NCBI GenBank assembly: GCA_016210495.1
Contig: JACQUC010000114.1
Span: forward strand, 1-64,000
Length of the DNA: 64,000 nucleotides
Origin: Chloroflexota bacterium
GTDB lineage: Bacteria > Chloroflexota > FW602-bin22 > JACPRP01
Direction: 5' to 3'
Shown here: in pieces, positions 61,284 through 64,000 of the stretch
Position numbering within the stretch: the first letter of the stretch is position 1
Layout of the letters: each line of letters begins with the position of its first letter
Made by a program: the position numbers and the translations under genes
Notes under the pieces: generated by a model
What the model was told of the DNA's origin: nothing
The model's input: the letters and a program-made list of their open reading frames with translations, nothing else
Database searches by the model: none

Positions 61284-62486
61284 CTAACCATCCGCTGCCA
61301 GTCGATCCATAACCGACACATACGTTACGGCGACATTCGCCCAGTTGAAAGTGTCGTTGAACCTGTCGGCGCTCGCAGACAACGATCTGGCCAACTCAGG
61401 ACGAAGGCAAAGCTCTAGAATGCATCTCGCCAGGTCTTGGTCATCCCCCGATTGGAAGAATCTCACCATAGTATCGTCGAAGTAGGTCTCGATGGCTCTG
61501 GTTCTGGAAGTTATGACCGGCGTGCCCACGGCAACATACTCCAAGAGTTTGTTAGGAAGGATCTCGTCCACAAAGCTGTCGCGACGATGGGGAACCACCC
61601 CGATATCGGCGTTGGCAATGGCCTCCCACACGGGTCCAGGGCCCACAGATTTCTTGCTAAACACGACAACTCCCTCCAGCCCAAGGTCTCGCACAAGCGA
61701 TTCGAGATCCTTTAACTGCTCGCCCTCGCCGAGAACGGTCAAAGTGCAACCGGGCAGCCTGTCCATCGCGGAGCCGATCGCACGTATGGCAACGTCTACC
61801 CCATATCTTCTTATCAAGGAGCCGTGATAGACAATCGATGGTCCGTGTTCTCTCAGGTCGCCGTTGCGCCGCACCCTTGTGGAGCCTCGCGGGAAAAGTC
61901 TCTCGTCGGCGACGTTCATCACGACCGTGCATTTGCGCCGATCGACAGATCGATCCGCTAACTTATCCCTCCACAGATCAGTTACCGTCACCACGTGATC
62001 CGCAAAGCTACAGGACAGCTTCTCCTGCGCCCGGAGCAAGCGGGGAACAGGCGCATCGAGGTCGCCACCGTGCTGCGCCGCGTACAGCTCCGGCATCAAA
62101 TCGTGCACGTCGAGCACAACTCTGGCCCCGGTCAGCTTGGGTACCAGGGCCGTGAACACCAGACAGTCAGGCATATTGTTGGCCTGGACGATGCGGTACC
62201 TCCGGCGTAGGTGTAGCAGCGTCACTTGCGCCAAAGCGAGGAAGAAGAAGCCCGCATACTGGAGCACGTATCGCGAGAAACCACCCCGGCGATGCTCCAA
62301 CGGCAACCGATGCAGGTTTGCGCCGTCGACCGTTTCTCTTCTCGGTTCGCCGGTCTTTCTCAAACAGACGACATCGACTTGGTACCCGTTGTCGATCAAG
62401 GCCACGACTTCTTTGCGAACCCTGGGGTCTGACGGATAGTAGCCGTATCGAACGACGCACACCCTTTTGTTTGATGCCACCTGCAC
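61284..62486 (-). CDS. Family 4 glycosyltransferase
   Basis: 400 residues; GTG start. KRVCVVRYGYYPSDPRVRKE, IVQANNMPDCLVF, VLDVHDLMPELY, IVYHGSLIRRYGVDVAIRAI, VVFSKKSVGPGPVWEAIANADIG, and in the donor lobe PNKLLEYVAVGTPVITSR. The latter is a typical GT4 variant in which KLLEY replaces the E-x7-E start. Its first 91 bases overlap the end of the upstream membrane protein, an unusually long overlap. Confidence 0.92.
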   Translation of the reverse strand: MQVASNKRVCVVRYGYYPSDPRVRKEVVALIDNGYQVDVVCLRKTGEPRRETVDGANLHRLPLEHRRGGFSRYVLQYAGFFFLALAQVTLLHLRRRYRIVQANNMPDCLVFTALVPKLTGARVVLDVHDLMPELYAAQHGGDLDAPVPRLLRAQEKLSCSFADHVVTVTDLWRDKLADRSVDRRKCTVVMNVADERLFPRGSTRVRRNGDLREHGPSIVYHGSLIRRYGVDVAIRAIGSAMDRLPGCTLTVLGEGEQLKDLESLVRDLGLEGVVVFSKKSVGPGPVWEAIANADIGVVPHRRDSFVDEILPNKLLEYVAVGTPVITSRTRAIETYFDDTMVRFFQSGDDQDLARCILELCLRPELARSLSASADRFNDTFNWANVAVTYVSVMDRLAADG

Positions 62487-64000
62487 CGAATCGTGCCCCC
62501 TGCCCGCATCGAGTCTGCAGGCGAAATGTCCGCACTCCGGATGCCCTCTAACGAGAATGTTACGGAACGCTGGCTACATTTCGCTGAAAAGGTGGCAGCA
62601 CAAGCATCACATTTTTTAATTGTGAACAACCACTCTCTCAGAGCCATACGGTCCTCCCCGTCCCACCTATGCCCGAAACCGTCGATCTCCGGATCCTCTC
62701 CTATCGCATCGACCGTAAAGTAAACATCTCCACCTCCAGTAAATGTTTCCTGTATCAATAGGTCGAGCTGCCGAAAGAGCCCCTTGCGATCGCCCACGGC
62801 GTGTCTCAAGTGCTGATCAAGTGCGAAGACCCTGGCACGAGTGTAATAGGTCAGATAGCTGGCCCAGACGTAGCCGCCACCTGCTACTATGAGATCGCCC
62901 GACCTGGCATGCGATTCATACCACGCTCCTTTTTGCCGCCAGAAGTCAAGATCGGGGCTTTGCTGTGGCCTGACGCTGCCGAACCAGTTGATCAGCCCGA
63001 GCAGCACAACGGCCGCCACAACAAGCGCGGGCACAGACTGGGATGAGCGATCTGACGCATCGGTGGCCAGAGGCAGGCTCAGGAGTATGGTGATGGGCAC
63101 CATAGGGGCTATCCAGAACTCCAGGTTCTTGGGATCGTACCAGGCGAAGAAAACCGCGTAGGGAACTAGCCAGGCCAGCAGGAGAACAACTAGCTGCGAA
63201 TGCATGCTCGAGACCATTCTCCAGTTCCGCACGCCCACTGCTATTAGCCGTACGATTACCCCACAAAACAATAATGTAGCAAACAGCAGGCCGATCGCCA
63301 TTGTACTGTCAAAACCTCTCGCGAGGAACCGCTCCTCAAAGAGGTAGAAATCACCTACAGACGTCATCACATCGCCCAGCGCCGGGAAAGCAAACACGAA
63401 GTGCCCCCCAATCATGGCTCGAGCCATTCCAATCGAGGCTTTCACAGGCGTCAAAAGATCTAACCCTCCGTACTTCTCGACGACGATGTAATATGCCAGC
63501 CATTCCGATAGCTCCTCGACCGAGCTCAGTCTGGCGACCAGCGTTGCCGCGGCGGCGTAAGGCAGACCGGCGACGCAGGCGATAGACAGCGCATAGGCGA
63601 CGAAGTTCTTCAATGAGATTCCCGGCCCGACCCTTGCTCGCATGAGCAATAGCGTTGCAAGCACCACTGCCGCAAAAAGGACGTTGCTGACGTGTGCCAG
63701 CACAGCCAGGCCGTGGCCCGCGCCAAGGAGGAAGTAGGACCGGGTACTCGGGTGCGACAGGGCCCTGTAGGCAAGGCCGAACGCGGCGATCAGCGTTGCC
63801 GCGGACACAACGTATACCTCTGATTCGACGCTATACCACCAATAGCCGTAAGAGAGACCCAGGAATAGCGACGCCGCCGCTGCCGGATATGGGCCCAACA
63901 GCCTCCTGAGCAGGCAGAACAGTATGACGACGCCAACAGTTCCGGACAGTGCATCTAGGATCTGCAGCGCAAATAGGGGATCCGAGCCTGGCCTGACAAC
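62396..64000 (-). CDS. GT-C-type membrane glycosyltransferase (partial, 5-prime end outside window)
   Basis: About 535 residues are visible; the frame is open to base 64000 and has no start inside the window. Repeated hydrophobic helices (LSYGYWWYSVESEVYVVSAATL, AVLAHVSNVLFAAVVLATLLL and others, about nine) are followed by a soluble C-terminal domain of about 200 residues starting SARSGDLIVAGGG-like text. The layout fits DUF2723/ArnT-like enzymes that use polyprenyl-linked sugars. The first catalytic loop lies beyond the window. The last 30 codons overlap the next gene and include a basic Cys/Arg-rich tail. Confidence 0.75.
   Translation of the reverse strand, partial: VVRPGSDPLFALQILDALSGTVGVVILFCLLRRLLGPYPAAAASLFLGLSYGYWWYSVESEVYVVSAATLIAAFGLAYRALSHPSTRSYFLLGAGHGLAVLAHVSNVLFAAVVLATLLLMRARVGPGISLKNFVAYALSIACVAGLPYAAAATLVARLSSVEELSEWLAYYIVVEKYGGLDLLTPVKASIGMARAMIGGHFVFAFPALGDVMTSVGDFYLFEERFLARGFDSTMAIGLLFATLLFCGVIVRLIAVGVRNWRMVSSMHSQLVVLLLAWLVPYAVFFAWYDPKNLEFWIAPMVPITILLSLPLATDASDRSSQSVPALVVAAVVLLGLINWFGSVRPQQSPDLDFWRQKGAWYESHARSGDLIVAGGGYVWASYLTYYTRARVFALDQHLRHAVGDRKGLFRQLDLLIQETFTGGGDVYFTVDAIGEDPEIDGFGHRWDGEDRMALREWLFTIKKCDACAATFSAKCSQRSVTFSLEGIRSADISPADSMRAGGTIRCRWHQTKGCASFDTATIRQTPGFAKKSWP

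Overview
The window looks like one contig from a moderately GC-rich bacterium, most likely a member of the Chloroflexota (Chloroflexi). This is an inference from several traits: secreted proteins with long Thr-Pro tails ending in a short aromatic/Pro segment, GTAGGGGC-type intergenic hairpin repeats, a type I-alpha plus I-beta glutamine synthetase pair, and an orphan HyuA. No rRNA, tRNA or CRISPR array was seen.

Left part (1-17.75 kb), mixed housekeeping. sbcD and the start of sbcC (minus strand) are followed by two small proteins, glyA with an upstream membrane-anchored protein, and a divergently transcribed hydantoinase/oxoprolinase (HyuA). Next come a transporter-protein remnant, two envelope or secreted unknowns, a thiolase plus DUF35 pair, an ABC branched-chain-type substrate-binding lipoprotein, two glutamine synthetases, nadE and a NUDIX hydrolase. 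Several sigma70-type promoters are readable here. The second glutamine synthetase has a long structured leader with an attenuator-like hairpin.

Central part (18-52.9 kb), a large surface-glycan locus. It starts with a Wzm/Wzt ABC exporter, radical SAM enzymes and a methyltransferase. It continues (29.5-34 kb) with three more radical SAM genes, one of them fused to a left-handed beta-helix acyltransferase. Then come a secreted esterase, an HpnA-like epimerase, methyltransferases, GT2/GT4 glycosyltransferases, two NodB-type deacetylases, a Wzz-like chain-length protein and a Wzy/WaaL-like membrane protein. Short overlaps indicate long operons. A signalling island (24.4-29.4 kb) sits inside it: an apparently stand-alone structured RNA with its own promoter and terminator, a pseudo-receiver response regulator, a GAF-GGDEF protein, a canonical response regulator and soluble histidine kinase pair, and a receiver-GGDEF protein with a ruined active site.

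Right part (53-64 kb), mostly minus strand. It holds two small paralogous LuxR-type regulators, a 14-repeat LVIVD double-propeller surface protein, GT-C membrane glycosyltransferases, a Gfo/Idh/MocA dehydrogenase, an initiating sugar-phosphate transferase (WbaP/PglC type), a methyltransferase and a GT4 enzyme. These probably belong to the same glycan programme, with the initiating transferase supplying the lipid-linked first sugar.

A dispersed MITE-like family (terminal repeat resembling TAGTTTTTGGTGCGAAATGG, core hairpin GTAGGGGC...GCCCC) occurs in most intergenic gaps. It appears to have supplied or displaced gene starts at two or more loci.
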